The notes under the pieces: model-generated
What the model saw: the letters and a program-made list of their open reading frames with translations, nothing else
Told to the model about the DNA's origin: nothing
Databases searched by the model: none
NCBI GenBank assembly: GCA_021234535.1
Contig: CM037843.1
Coordinates: forward strand, 17,763,911-17,827,910
Length of the DNA stretch: 64,000 nucleotides
Direction of reading: 5' to 3'
From: Stichopus chloronotus
Taxonomy: Eukaryota > Echinodermata > Holothuroidea > Aspidochirotida > Stichopodidae
Shown: positions 36,031 to 48,496 of the stretch, piece after piece
How positions within the stretch are numbered: the first letter of the stretch is position 1
Layout: the number at the start of each line of letters is the position of its first letter
Made by a program: the position numbers and the translations under genes

Positions 36031-38400
36031 ATTGACAATGCTTTTACTATACCTTTAATGTCTTTAGGCAAGTAAAATACCAAAACCAAATGACTTGTCA
36101 AAAGAGAGTAATAACAATGCTGAGACTGCATTGATAGACGTATTAGTGAGGTGCTGGCTGATATCACAATTTATTACATTTATTACATTTTCTGGAATGA
36201 TAACCTAAACTTACGTTGGACTATAATCCATCAGATTCTGTTGGATTATCTGTTGGCAGTGGATAATGTACATTGATCGTTAAGAAAAGTGTTGAAACCT
36301 TGATGCTAACATAACTTTACATTTATGTAATTTGGAAGTATCTAACAGTATCAAAAGGTTAAAAAAATTTCACAAATAAAGGTAATCATGTTAAGCCGAC
36401 AGTAATGTTATAGACAGACTAACGTTTTGAATGAGCTATTTACTGTCTGTTAAGTCGACAGTATGAGTTACTTTAAGATCACATGTTTATTGTGTGGATA
36501 ATGCAGACTTGTGTAAAAATAATTCTTTGACTCCATGAGAGGGTGGAAATTTACTGACAAGCATTATTCTTCTGTTTTTTTATTTTTTATGATTTTGAAA
36601 CTCACCCAAACCTTATCAGTGACTTCACTCGTCACGACACATAAATATAATCAGTATCCTATGTTTGACAGCTAGTCTTTAATGCAAAAGTAAGCATATC
36701 GTTTATTGTGGATTTTTATATTAGGAGACTGGACATGGTACTATGTATTAATTTGTGCTTGCGTTATGGCCATTCAAGGCATCGGTATCTTTTTAAATAC
36801 ATCTAAAAAGAGGGTATAAAAATTAGAATTTAGTAACTCATCCTTTGTTTTCATTGGTCACCTTCGTCCGGCTGGGATAGAAGAGCTATGAGATTGGAAG
36901 GAGAAGCTCAGCTTCTTTAGACAGACAACTTCATGAATATTTAGTGTCACCGCTTTTTATGTAGCTTAGACAAGTGACTCCCTTTTTTCCAGACGTCCCC
37001 TACCCGAAGTTCGACACCACCTGACGTCACCTGAATGATCATCACCAGTTGCCTCACCGTTGGAACGTTAACTCCTGCTCTGTTACGACAGTAACACGGA
37101 GGCCTAGGATTTTATCTGCTTTTCTTATCAACGTCTCTTGCTGTACGCAATCATCTGTCATCTATCCGCAATTGTCACTTAATGTGCGTGAGTCGAATCA
37201 TCAATAAAAATCAATGTTAATCGTCAAAAATCAAGTCTGTTTCTCTCTGACGTCTCTTTCTCAATGTCATCTGTCAACTTTCCGTCTGTCTCTGTACTTG
37301 ACGTGAACATTCCTAACTGCTACTGACTATACTTTAAAGTCACGGCGGTCGTAGGCCCACTCATTTTGCCTGGAAGATCCAAAAGAAACTCTCACAACAT
37401 ATATAATGTGACACTGAATGAAGAAATGTTTGAGAATTGACAAAAGAAATTTCATACCTGCACCATATCGTTCGTTTGTTTGACCCCTCGGACTGTCACG
37501 TGATTTAACTGGTGGTACGACTTCGAACATCAACCTGTTGGTGAAACAATGAGGGAATGTCAGTCTCGATGGGGAAACAATGGACGGTCTCTTAAGTTTA
37601 ATTCCAAATTTACTTTCGTCATCTGCTTAAAGGAAACTAGAAGATCAACATGTATGTTTCATATTAATAGTAGCATATTTCTGGTGAAATGTTCGACACC
37701 TCTGGAAGTATTTCTCTGAACAATCAATAAATAACAACTTAATGAACTTTTTCCACCACTAAGTTTCTATCATTTATTTTGATGAGAGACATAATTCCAT
37801 AAACCAAACAGAAAAGAAAGTGCAACAGAAACTACTCAGTGAAATATTTCATAGACAACAACTTAAGATGGGTTATTCAATAAGAGTGTGCTTTGAGTTT
37901 TTGTTAAGTAACTTTTAATTTATATTGCTAGTATTTCATAGAAGCAAAAAATGTTGCAGATTACCCTGTTTAGAACACGTCTCGTGTGTTCATTTTGGCA
38001 TGATCCAGTCACCTCTTAGGGGGAAAAAACCAGTAAAGTTGTGATTTAACATTAAACAAGGTCGATTTTGTCTTGGATTCGGTAAGTTTGGAGTACAAAT
38101 TCTCTTTTTGGTCTGCAATATAGACTTCTTTGGGCAGGCTGATACTAATTTGTGGATCGAAATTTTTTGGTTTTTACTGTAACTTGAATTCGTCTTCTGA
38201 TTTTGAACATCTTCATTTTCATGTGATAAAGAATGGCTGGATTAGAACAATAATACGTGAAATCTTGACGTTACTTCCCCACATTCATTGCAAATGTGTC
38301 AAGAAATCTAGATATCAATTACTTTATTATTCCATCCATAGATGCTGTCAACTTATAATGGTCATTTCTCATTGATTATACCTTCAGTCATCCTTCACTT
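36031..38400. other. Spacer between receptor copies 1 and 2
   Basis: No gene recognised. Candidate polyadenylation hexamers at 36375 and about 37202. The sequence immediately before copy 2 should include its promoter and an untranslated exon, because a splice acceptor (CACTTCAG) lies five bases before the copy 2 ATG. Confidence 0.45.
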
Positions 38401-38403
38401 CAG

Positions 38404-38849
38404 GTAATATGAAAACGAAGTTATTGACATTGCTGGTGGTCTGTTTGTCTAGTGGGTCTGGACACAGTCAAGGTACCTGCAACTATTTCCATCTGCCTAC
38501 TCAGAATAAACTCATTACTGTTGGATACGACGAGTTATTAACCTGTGCCATTCGTAATCAGTGTCAGGTCGGTGCATGGCGCCTCCGCCTTATCGGCGAC
38601 GACGGGTCCACGACATTGACCCAAGACAACTGTGATTCTTGTGGTGAACATTTTACAGTGTTTAATAACCAGACCGTGAGTCACTTGCACATCAAAAAGT
38701 TCACTTCAGAGCTCAGCGGTATCTACGTGTGTATCAGTAAACGCTGCTCTGGTGGAATCAATGACTCACCAACGAGGTGTTTCAATGTAACCTCCAAGGC
38801 TAAAGAACGGCCTCAATGTCCCGTGAGTGTGCAGGTAAACGAAGACGAG
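38404..38849 (+). CDS. Copy 2 exon 1 (signal peptide and Ig-like domain)
   Basis: Follows CACTTCAG, ATG at 38409. Ends VNEDE before GTAAGT. Read-through of intron 1 would add 21 residues before a stop, giving a possible soluble form. Confidence 0.8.
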
Positions 38850-41031
38850 GTAAGTTTAAAGTCGCAGGTGAGAGAACGGTTTATTGTGAGTGGTGAGCGA
38901 GGGTTCAAAGATTAATAAGCAACATATTGGGATACTGCTACTTTCATCTGCACTGTATTTTGGGGTATATTTTGGCAAATCGGGGACGGAATCACCACGT
39001 ATTAATGCGCATTAGACAGTAACTACTAAATAACGATTACTGGCTCTGTACACGCAAATCCTTTAAAATTCTTTTTTTTTTCCTCAGTATATTTGAAAAA
39101 TCGGTGTTCAACAGTAGTCGAAATTACAAATAGTATTTTTGCCATATATACAATATTTACAAACATGGTAGACTTTAAAGCTTAAATTATTCAATAATTC
39201 TGAATGAGACATTTAATGATGCAAAGAGTAAATGCAGTACACATATTACTGTGATTATGGTAATAGAAGCAGTGAAGTCAAGTATAGGAATACTGTTTGC
39301 AGAAATGTCATAATGCATTAAGAGAAACAAGTCTACTGTCAGCAAACGAGTAATTAAACATTCCAGCAGAATAAATCTGGACAAACAGCAAAGGCAGACT
39401 GTAATTCAGTGTAATTTACTTTACGGTTCGTATGTCTTTTAATTCTAAGATTGTTGTATCGTTCTATGCTTAAGGCAAATTTGAATTTGAAGAAATCGTT
39501 AACGCTTGGATTGCGTTCACTTCTTTTACACTCGTAAACATAATACTTCAAATGAAAAATTAAAAAGTCGTATGGGTGGCTAGGTCCTTTACTATAACCA
39601 AAGAATATATCAGTTTTTGAGAAGAAGAAGAACTGTTTCCTTAAGAAACGCCATTCGACGTCTAAAATAAAATTAGCAACTATACTGCATTCCCAAAATA
39701 AATGTTCCAAGCTTTCTGTCTCGATAAGGCAAAAAGAGCAGAGATCAGACTCACATTTTCCCATAGATTTTAAAAGTTTGTTTGTGGCAATTAATCTGTG
39801 TAAAAATTTGAATTGGAAATATTGAAGCTTGACTTCAGACACTGTATTAACTGGCCTGGTGAAAATCTTACTCCATTCCTTGTCTGTAAAAGTAATTAAA
39901 TTATTCTGCCACTTTTTTCTCAATGTAGGTGTAGCAGATACACGACTCAACTGGTGAAAATTCTAATAAGAATATAGATATTGTACTTTAGGAAACACAG
40001 TCATCATAAGTGAATACACTAGAGATACACTACAATTAAAGTGTTAACTTGAATAGGCCTACACTTGGATCCTACCAGCCTATGTATATTGTGGGTGTGA
40101 GATCTTTGACTTCACAGGAGGAGTGCAGCAGATGATTAAGCTCACAACTAACCACCATTACTAAATCAAGTTAGGCCTATATAATGGTTTTCGTATGTAA
40201 GAAAGAGTGTCTCTATACTCTTCTACACCATAATGCAATAGCTTCATCCGATAGCCTTTAATAAAATAAACATCCAAGACTCCACCCTTAACTTTAACAT
40301 GGCAGGTATTGAGTGTTACTAAGACTTATAGATCTCTCACTGTTTTTGCTTTAAAGTATTCTTTGTTCACTCAGCAGTCTGTTTATCGTGTAATTACAGG
40401 TTTACAACTTTTCTGAAGGTTCAAGTCGATTTACCGTGATCGTTGGATCCAAGTTGAGTTTTAAATGCCTCGATGGAGCAAAAGTAAAGGTCAAATGTGA
40501 CGTAAGGGGTACGTACAGATTTTCTGAGTTTCAAGATAAAATCAATTGGTACAACAACGATTTGTAATATCAACCATTTAGTAAGATGTATTTCATTAAG
40601 TATCAAACATTTTCTTTACTGAATTTTCAGCAATTAACAAGATAACGACTGTGTCGTTTACTCACAACAACTGCAGAATAAGATGCAAAAAGTCTTTCGT
40701 TAATGACGTTGAGTGTAAGACTGATGTTCAACTTGACGTCATAAGTCAAACGACATCTGTGACGTCATTAGCAACAATATCAGAAGCTATGGAGGAGTCT
40801 TTCTTTGAATCTATGGAGGCAGTTCTGGTAACACTTCCTACGGTTGTTACCATATTTGTCTTGCTTGTAATATTTCTTATCATTTCAATTGTGCTGTCAA
40901 TAATTGTTTGTATTAAATCAAGAACTAGTCGACCTATTGAACAGAAAAATGTATTACATGCACCTGATGCCATGTATGAACAGATGAAACCCATTCAGGC
41001 ATATTATGGCACGTACGGTGGAATGGGATAA
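38409..41031 (+). CDS. Ig-like single-pass membrane receptor, copy 2 (intact, three coding exons)
   Basis: Paralogue of copy 1 on the same strand. Exons 38409-38849, 40400-40508 and 40631-41031 join in phases 0 and 1 to 316 residues. Signal peptide 1-20 (LLTLLVVCLSSGSG). Ig-like domain about 24-130: Cys46 (ELLTC), Trp57, HIKKFTSELSGIYVC with Cys108; extra cysteines at 24, 52, 75, 78, 113 and 124 are all kept from copy 1. The six-cysteine module (137, 170, 180, 198, 202, 212) follows. Helix about 253-278, then KSR and a tail with YEQM at 299 plus YY and Y at 308, 309 and 312, quite unlike the copy 1 tail. Donors GTAAGT and GTACGT, acceptors AATTACAG and TTTTCAG. Intron 1 holds a minus-strand LINE fragment. 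YxxM is an SH2-binding motif for PI3K p85 in CD28-type receptors and also a possible endocytic YxxPhi; which applies is unknown. Confidence 0.8.
39180..39970 (-). mobile_element. 5'-truncated LINE fragment (ORF2 C-terminus) in intron 1 of copy 2
   Basis: A 198-codon frame (39354-39950) runs uninterrupted from just after an in-frame TAG. It contains CSFCLIETESLEHLFWEC, the C-x2-C-H-C cluster found near the C-terminus of non-LTR retrotransposon reverse transcriptase proteins (zf-RVT type), with a preceding QYFQFKFLHRL typical of that region. The reverse transcriptase catalytic part is missing, as expected from 5' truncation. It lies antisense to the host gene. Confidence 0.7.
40400..40508 (+). 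CDS. Copy 2 exon 2
   Basis: 109 bases, VYNFSEGSSRF through KVKVKC; one codon shorter than in copy 1, same phases. Confidence 0.8.
40631..41031 (+). CDS. Copy 2 exon 3 (stalk, helix, tail)
   Basis: Starts after GAATTTTCAG. Includes HNNCRIRC, an acidic stalk, the hydrophobic run TIFVLLVIFLIISIVLSIIV, the basic stop KSR and the Tyr-rich tail. Confidence 0.8.
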
Positions 41032-41094
41032 CTTCACCATGAACTGTATATGTAATAATTGCCCAAAATGACTGGGTGGCCGTAACGAATTAAT

Positions 41095-41420
41095 ACTGGC
41101 AAACAGTGTAGTCATCAGTTGTAGACGTAGTCATCAGTGAGTTACTTGGATTAGTCTGCAATGATTTTTAGATTAGTCTGCAGTGGTTCCAGCATTCATC
41201 AATGATTGGCATAAATACGCAACGGTCTACCTCACAATTAGCAATTGATTGTGTAAGTCAGTGATTGTTGAATACGTTAGCCAATGATTGGAGTAGTCTG
41301 CTGTGGTTACAATTAAATGGATGGTTGGCGTAACTCTCCTTTGGATGAACACACAGTCAGCAAGGATTGGATAAGCCAGTGATGATCTGAAATAATCGAC
41401 AGTGTTTGGGTCTTCAGCAC
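41095..41420 (+). repeat. 3'-flank degenerate repeat of receptor copy 2
   Basis: Repeated words AGTCATCAGT, TTAGTCTGCAATGATT, TTAGTCTGCAGTGGTT, TAAGTCAGTGATTG and GCCAATGATTGGAGTAGTC. The phrase GGTTACAATTAAATGGATGG matches GGTTACAATTCAATGGATGA after copy 3b, showing common descent. AATAAA at 41784-41789 is a candidate polyadenylation signal. Confidence 0.55.
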
Positions 41421-43370
41421 CGGTTCTTCAAAAGATTTTTGTGTTTCAATTTGATTTCTTTGGAATGTTTATTGTTAAACGTTGATGTATTGTTTGTAGT
41501 GACTTCAAAGAAAAGACCAAAAGTTTGTTGACTCACTGCATAATAGGATTATGTGCAATATCGACTAAAGTACTTTTCACAACTCATTTGTTTGTGAATT
41601 GTCGTTGTTGCTTTTTTTTTTTTTTTTTTGAAATGCAGCTTGATGGTGACATGAGTCAACTTAAGATAGCGTTCACTTCCTCCTTCATAACTAGCTGTAA
41701 AAATGTCCTATTAAAAAGAAGAAAGCATTAGAGCATGTAATCCATTACTTCATATTTAATGAAATATAAATGAACTACACTTCAATAAATAAGTAATAGG
41801 GTCAATATAGTTAATTACTTGTTGTGTACTTTAGGTCAAGTACATGCCAACTTATGTGAATAGGTTTTTGTAAATTATTAATGAAGTGATCTATTTCTTA
41901 GGCAAACAGTTTTCATGATATTAACAGGCAATTTAGAATGTTAACAGCCAATTTATAACAGAGATTATTCAACGGAGTTAATGCAATGACATTACATTAC
42001 ACTACGCTGTTGATAACCGCTGTAGTATGGGAATCTCAAGTAGAGTGTACTCTGGTCAACATTTTGACCTACATCCTATGAGGGCAAGCTCTCGTATACA
42101 TAGAGGGTTCAGTCTCTTCACAACATCCAATGGAATTTCTTTGCTTTGATACTGGGACCCTTCCAGACTTGGTAATGGCTAGTAGATCAGAAAGTAGTTA
42201 CAATTTAAATGTGTCTGAGATTGTCTTCCGCAAAATGATATACAATTCTCGGTGGTACCTGGAAAAGAGAGTAAAGTGGAAAAGTTTTTATGCGATTGTT
42301 GTTGAATGTACTGTATGAATATATCATGAGCTGATACACAGAGTTACTCAGTTCAAAGAATGAAAACTGTAGTTTTTCTTTTCTAATGTAATTACATTAC
42401 GTTTTTCGCTTGATTTCTGCATCAATGACATGTCTTTGGGTGGATGAATAAATATTACTAGATCAACACGTATCAGTAGTAACGTCGGTGTTATTGCAAA
42501 AGTAACTACCATGGGGGGGGGGGGGGGATCTGTTGAAGGTTATTTATAAGGTGTTAGCAATAAAATGATTGCTGGTGATATCAAGTAAGAGGGTGTCACC
42601 ATCTTCAACTGTATGTTATCAGAAATAGTTGGTAACGATAAGAAAGAACCTCGGATGGACAGAGCTTTACTTCATTGCTTTGTACCTTACATGATATGGC
42701 CCTCTGGGACCTCAATGAGAATCAACTTTAGAATCATAATTCAGAAGTATTTATCGAAACATAAGCTACTTACAAAAAATACCTCTGTTAATATCATTTC
42801 ATCATTATACCATGAAGTTACAATCAAACTAACTGAGATCATAACATCAACAAAGTTCACAGAATCGTTGCATGACTTCCTAATGCAGCTATTCTCCTAA
42901 ACTTATATTGATAATTAGCTTCAAGTAAGTTATAAGAAATAAAAACAGATTTGGTCTCCACTTCAATCTCCGAGCTCTTTGACAACATCTTGCGGTGCGT
43001 ATAAACTTTCTTGCGATATAGACTGCTAGTAAAAGTAGTGAGATCAGCGTTAGGGGAATTGATTTGGTAAGCACAGTTCTCTGTCGAGAAGTATAATTCG
43101 TGGTTTACTTGGTATAAAATTCCTTAAAGCAGTAAGGTTAACGTATTTATCTTCACATGTAAGCCCCACAGGTTACTTTCATCCTCAAGAAACGCCTTCC
43201 AGTACCGGTACGTGTGAAAGTCACATGTGCTTTATATTTGGGATGTCATCTGACAAAAAAATATTGTGATCTGTCCGTATTATTCTCATCCCCATACGTA
43301 AAAGGAGGAGATATGGCACTCCATCGAGCTGTTTTGGTCGCCAAAAATAATTGTCTCCCACCGGTAGTCC
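41421..43370. other. Copy 2 downstream flank
   Basis: Stretches such as TTTAGGTCAAGTACATG (about 41830) and the region 42000-42090 resemble the flank of copy 4 near 57345 and 57520-57620, so the family duplication extends well past the last exon. Frames here have no recognisable domain. A poly-G run sits at 42514-42527. Confidence 0.4.
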
Positions 43371-44050
43371 ATACAAGAAACCCTCGTCATCAAAATTCGA
43401 AGAACTGGATTACACCAGCCATCATACTCAACCCTTGCAAATCGAAGAATCGCCTATGCAAAAAAGCTTCCTCCGTAATCGGTCCACTGTTAATGTGAAT
43501 TACTAAAAACGTTTTCGAAACCGTCTTACTTCATGTATTAGACCGACTAGGAAATTCTACTTCTCCAAATTGTTCAGCAATGGTACACAAGATACGAAAA
43601 CTGTGCCGCGATCAACGAATGGGCTTTTTTTATAGTAGCGGTGGTAATATTGTTAAGTCCTTACGAAAACTTTGTTTATGTTATATGTGGTGTTTCTCAG
43701 GGATCTATTCTAGGTCCTTTTACTTTTTAATTTACTAACTTTAATTTATTTCAATGATCTCCACAGCCTGAGGGCGAATGACAAATTTCATGTAATTTCG
43801 TATACAAAAGACACTAACCTTTAGTTCCATTGTAATGATCTCTGCCGTTTATTAAAAGTACGAAAATGATTTTATCAACGTTCACAACTGGTGTGTGTGA
43901 AGACAGATTTGGTTATTTTTTCTTCACCCAAAAGAACTCCGATCTGTAAATAATGCACACCTATGTGGTCTTAATGTACGACGTTTTAACGTAATTAAAT
44001 TCCTTGGCGGGTTTGTTGACTCGCATCTTCTAATTTATAATAATAATGAA
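43370..44050 (+). mobile_element. Degenerate LINE with reverse transcriptase remnants
   Basis: Reading across frameshifts one sees, in order, NWITPAIILNPCKSKNRLCK (linker before RT), RNRLTSCIRRTRKFYFSKLF, GVSQGSILGPF (RT motif normally followed by LLFLIYIND, here FNDLHSL after a stop), a FADD-like YTKDT and VKFLGGFVDSHL. About 100 residues between the second and third block are missing. Multiple stops make it inactive. CR1/Jockey/RTE-like group, exact clade not determined. Confidence 0.7.
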
Positions 44051-44575
44051 TGATCTACATATTGTAGCAATATGTACTGTTCGTTTTGTTTGGGCGCCCT
44101 TGTTTGGTGTTATGTGACGTCAATGCAAGGGGGGGGGGCTTGGAAATCGGAATCCTAACTGTTGGAAGAAGCGCGCCAATGGACAAAATGGCGTCAAACT
44201 GTCCGCTGCATGGAGGGTCAAGTGCCGACTTGGAACGACTTGGTATAGTAGGTGTAATAGTGTCATACGTTCGCGCTTTAAAACAGCACAAGCAATGCTG
44301 TAGTTCGAACGAATGACGCGCACATTGCACAACGTACACTGTACAATACTGTGCTGCTAACTGAGACATTTCATCAGTTGTAGCAAAGTGTCCAGTGATT
44401 TGCACCTCAAATGCAGAATATATGTGGTGTGTTGTAGTGATGCCCTATTTCGTACGGCTGTGGTAAAATTGTAATCTTTTGTACATCTAGATAAGCAGTA
44501 AAAAAATAGGGTGCACAAACTTATTATACTCACCGTAAGATTAAATTCCCGCAGCACGTGACCTTCCAACACATA

Positions 44576-45075
44576 AAAATGTTTTCTATAGAAATCTATA
44601 GGAAAAGTTCTATAGAAACGATATAAACTTTGCTATAGAATCTCGGTAGGAAAAAAACCTACAGACCGTCAATAGAAGACTTTACGGACCCTCTATAAAA
44701 TCTTATAGAGTTTCCTTAAAACTGCTCTAAAGAAAATCTAAAGATCGGAAGCTCTAAAGAAACTCTATGGAAACTCTATAGAAAAGTGGGTGTCTATGGG
44801 ATTTTCTATAGAAAATCTTATATAGTTTCTATAGAAAGAATATAAGCTTGGTATGGAAATTCTATAGAAACTATACAAGATTTTCTATGCAATCTACGAG
44901 AAAATCCTATAGCGCACTCTATAGAATTCTATACAGTTTCTTTAGAACAGCTCTACAATACTTCATAGAAACTCTATAGAAACCCCACAGAAACTCTGTG
45001 GAAACTCAATAGAAACTCAATAGAAACTATATAGAAAAGTGGGTGTCTATCAGCTTTTCTATAGAATCTCTAACG
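44576..45075. repeat. Array of CTATAG palindromic words
   Basis: TCTATAGAAA, CTATAGGAAA and ACTCTATAGAAAC recur dozens of times in both orientations over 0.5 kb with no fixed period. The word CTATAG is its own reverse complement. Similar pieces recur at 48257-48365. Confidence 0.8.
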
Positions 45076-45499
45076 AAATCTGTATGATTCTTTGAGGGTT
45101 CATAGAATTTTTTACAGCCCCAGTCAAAAGTTCCAGCAAAACATTCATTTAAGAATTCTTGATTAAAATAGTGTTTATTTTCATCCCTTGGGAATTCAAA
45201 TGACCTTTGGTGGTTTTGACCTCTAAAACAAATTGGGACAATCTCCCTACCATTGCCTACTTTTACACCAACTCTGAAGTTGAAGCAAGTTCCCCTCATT
45301 GGTACATCGTGGTAACAAGCCAGGGCGACACATATACCCACTGACACACACCATTACACAGATTTTGATCTTCGGCAAGGAATTAGTAATTAAACGTAGT
45401 AAATGGAAACTGAAAGTTCTGTAAATGTATAAAATACATGGAGATAAATAACAAACAAAAATTAATACATATATAAATGTGATATGTATTGGAATGACA

Positions 45500-46095
45500 G
45501 TTTAACAGAGCAAAAAAAAAAAAACAAGACTGTAGAAGCTATGACCAAAACTAGAGACCAGGGTTGTACAGTTTGATGGCAACTGGGAAGAAGCTGGAAG
45601 TAAAACGTTTTTCCTCATAGTAATGAGCGATGTCATGACAAGAGATGGCTGCACAGGAAGCTCTACATCCGAAATAATCATTTCTGTTCTTCGAGAGTTA
45701 TGACTCCAGAGAAGGAAGGTCAGCTCCAATAATTCTTTCTACATATTTGACTGTGACGGATAACTTTCTGACACCTGATTGTGTCACACGATGAACCAGA
45801 CAGTTATGGACAACTTGACTATGTATTCTGAACAATAGCGCAGTAAATATTGATCAGAATGTACTGACTGACTTCATATGGTTTCAGTTTATAGCTGTTA
45901 TCTTGCTTTCTCTGCATTTCCAAAACATATTTGGTATATGGGAGTCGGAGGAATTAAAAAGACAACTGCTCTCTATTGCATCCTCTGATATAAGGCCAGT
46001 GACAGTTATGTCATCAGCAAATTTGACTACGTGGGAACTCTGGTTTTCAGCTTTAAACACATATGTGAAAATCAGTGGAATACAATTTTAGTGAC
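45500..46095 (-). mobile_element. Degenerate LINE, C-terminal half of reverse transcriptase
   Basis: On the minus strand KFADDITVTGLISED (the catalytic [FY]ADD motif with its usual TTV-GLIS context) lies at about 45978-46035, followed by ERIIGADLP and, near 45590, FTSSFFPVAIKLYN, the conserved end of many fish and invertebrate LINE proteins. Frames are broken by stops and shifts and the middle is shortened. Confidence 0.7.
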
Positions 46096-46099
46096 ATCT

Positions 46100-48250
46100 T
46101 GACAAAACCGGGGTGTAGCAGTGTGCATTCAAGATTAAAAAAATAATAAGTTGCCACCAATCTTAACAAGCTGAAAACATTTCAAAATAAAATCTTAAAG
46201 AAAGAATTGCGTATGGAAGCAGGGAGCTTGGCGTTAAATTGATGAGCCGTAAATATAATTTCCAAAGTATAAAGTGCTAAAAGTGTACTGCTCAAGGTGA
46301 AAAATGTAAATTATCGAATCTGTTGTTAATTATATGAATGTATTCTACTTAACTACGCCATAACCACACTGACTAAACTATGTTGAAATAAATGTAAACG
46401 AACTAATTTTAATGTGAATGGGGTTTAAAATTCATTGCCTTAGATATTTGCCCCTAACACACTATTCTGCCTTAGTACAACTACTACGGAAACTGAAGCC
46501 CATCTGGGTCGCATATGGGTAATATGATGCCAACGTAGTCTATATAGCCCACATAACATTCATCAGGGACCCCTGTGGATACATATATGGACATCATCTT
46601 GCCCAGATGAACCCCAGATGGGTCCCAGATATTCTGCTAACTGGGACAATTCTGCCTTTATACAACTGCAACCACGATGATCAGAATGCACCAAAACGCG
46701 AAGGCTAGAAAGCCTAGCCTAGATGCATACAATATTGCTTTAAACTTTAGATCGACTCCACAACATGACACTAGGCCTATTGAGAACAGCATTCTCAATA
46801 AGGTTTTTTTTTTCTTCAATAGATTACTCACTGATACCTTACCAAAATTATTCATTTCCTGTACCTGACGGGATTGTAATTAGTAGTATGAGTAATTGGA
46901 TCAATAACATGGATCGCTGATCTCTTTAAGTCTATAGGCAAGGCCTACATATAATGTGTAGGGGCGTAGCCTATAGGCTATACCATGCAGAGCGTATAGG
47001 CCTAGGACTTAATAACAGTAAGATGAGTAATCAATCTGAATAGCCACACTTTTAACAGAAACAAAAGGCACAATATGTGTTAGGCCACCATGAATACACT
47101 TAAAATTTCCCGACTGTCACTGCTTGCTTGTGCTTCTGCAAATTTGGCCCAGACTACCTTGCATACAGTGCCTAACAATAGACGTAAGCAAATTGCACAC
47201 CTGTTACCGTAGCAACCCGCGCTTACACAGCTATCCGGCTGTACGATCACTTGTTACTGCTTTTAGTCTACGTTACGGCACGTTAGGATAGGAGCTTATA
47301 GCCTAAGTTAAGTTTGACTGCAACGAGTTTCTAACTCACACAAACTTGGTTTAGAAATAATTCTAGCACAATTAAAGAGTATAATCGTCATGTCTTCAGC
47401 TTATTTATCATTTTATGACACTGAAGACTAGAAAAAGCATACCTGCGGCTGCAAGGAGAGGACAGAGAAGAGTACAATCTCTTCATGATTGTGAACGTCA
47501 AGACGATTTCGAATTATACAAGCCACATGTGCAGCATGACCAGAACATTGAAGCTTTTTATGCTAAAACTGAAATGCTAACGTACGCGTTGAGATAATTA
47601 TGGCATGCTCGATGGACAATAATTCAAACAATAGCGATCAGCACAGATAAGCAAACACAATTTTTTCGTTACGCTGGTGCTACTGAGCCTAGGTAACGCA
47701 CGGGCTCCACGTTGTTGAATCTTTATGGGACCCATATGATTTTGCACCCAAGATCACCCATGTTACCTAGATAGTTTTCCATCAACGATTTTTGTTTTCA
47801 ACACAGAAAAAGGTGTATCGACAGAGGAACACGTATCATTCCAAAGCTTTTTTATAATTCGTCGGAAAACTTATGCTTAATGATGCTTGCTAGTAAATAC
47901 TGGCTGATAGGAAGATCCATGCCGCTGCACACACACGACTTCCACGCGCGGATCCATGGAGTTTGAATTGTAGATGCGATTTCCCAGCATTTGGGAAGGG
48001 TGCTTTCCATATATCTATTTGGTCATTTTCGCAGTATTTGAAAAAAAGTTGGTCAAAATAAATTATTGGTCATCGAAAAGAAGAAGTGAGGGGGGGGGGG
48101 GGATGCTGCACCTGGAGCAGCGCCGTCATCGATCAGAAAACTTGTCAACCTTTTCTTCTGCATACAAGTCAGGAAAGTTTCTGATAGGCTTATACTTAAG
48201 GGTTATAGGCTACATAACGGTCAAGTTTATTGTGTGTTACCGTACTAATA
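46100..48250. other. Gene-poor stretch
   Basis: A CCCAGATGGG-type repeat lies at 46500-46640 and another piece (GGGACCCATATGATT) near 47730. GTAGGCCTATAGGC-like words recur at 46935-47005. A poly-G run is at 48092-48102. I see no gene. Confidence 0.4.
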
Positions 48251-48256
48251 GAATTT

Positions 48257-48365
48257 CTATAGAGAGTAGGCTACAATGTTTACAGAGATTGTTCTTTGTA
48301 AAAACTAATGTATAGAAAGTTGTAAATTCTATAGAACTCTAAAGAAACTACAAATTTCTATGGGG
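48257..48365. repeat. Small second patch of CTATAG words
   Basis: TTTCTATAGAGAG, TTCTATAGAACTC and TTTCTATGG, as in the array at 44576-45075. Confidence 0.5.
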
Positions 48366-48496
48366 GAATTAAAGCATTCCTGTAGAAAATGAGAAATAAC
48401 TTGACGGGTATGCGATTTTTACGCACACCTGCAACAATTTGTTCCTGTCGATGGTGACCGTGCCTAGCCTCAACTCAGTTAATAATTTTGAATGTT

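Noticed and set aside
42613..42900. 95-codon plus-strand frame between copy 2 and the LINE
   Set aside because: No similarity to the receptors or to LINE proteins that I can see; unsupported as a gene.
45027..45347. 106-codon minus-strand frame with a plausible amino-acid mix
   Set aside because: It starts only at GTG, and its DNA includes GGTCAAAACCACCAAAGGTCATTT-like words of the AGGTCA repeat and CTATAG words, so it looks repeat-derived.
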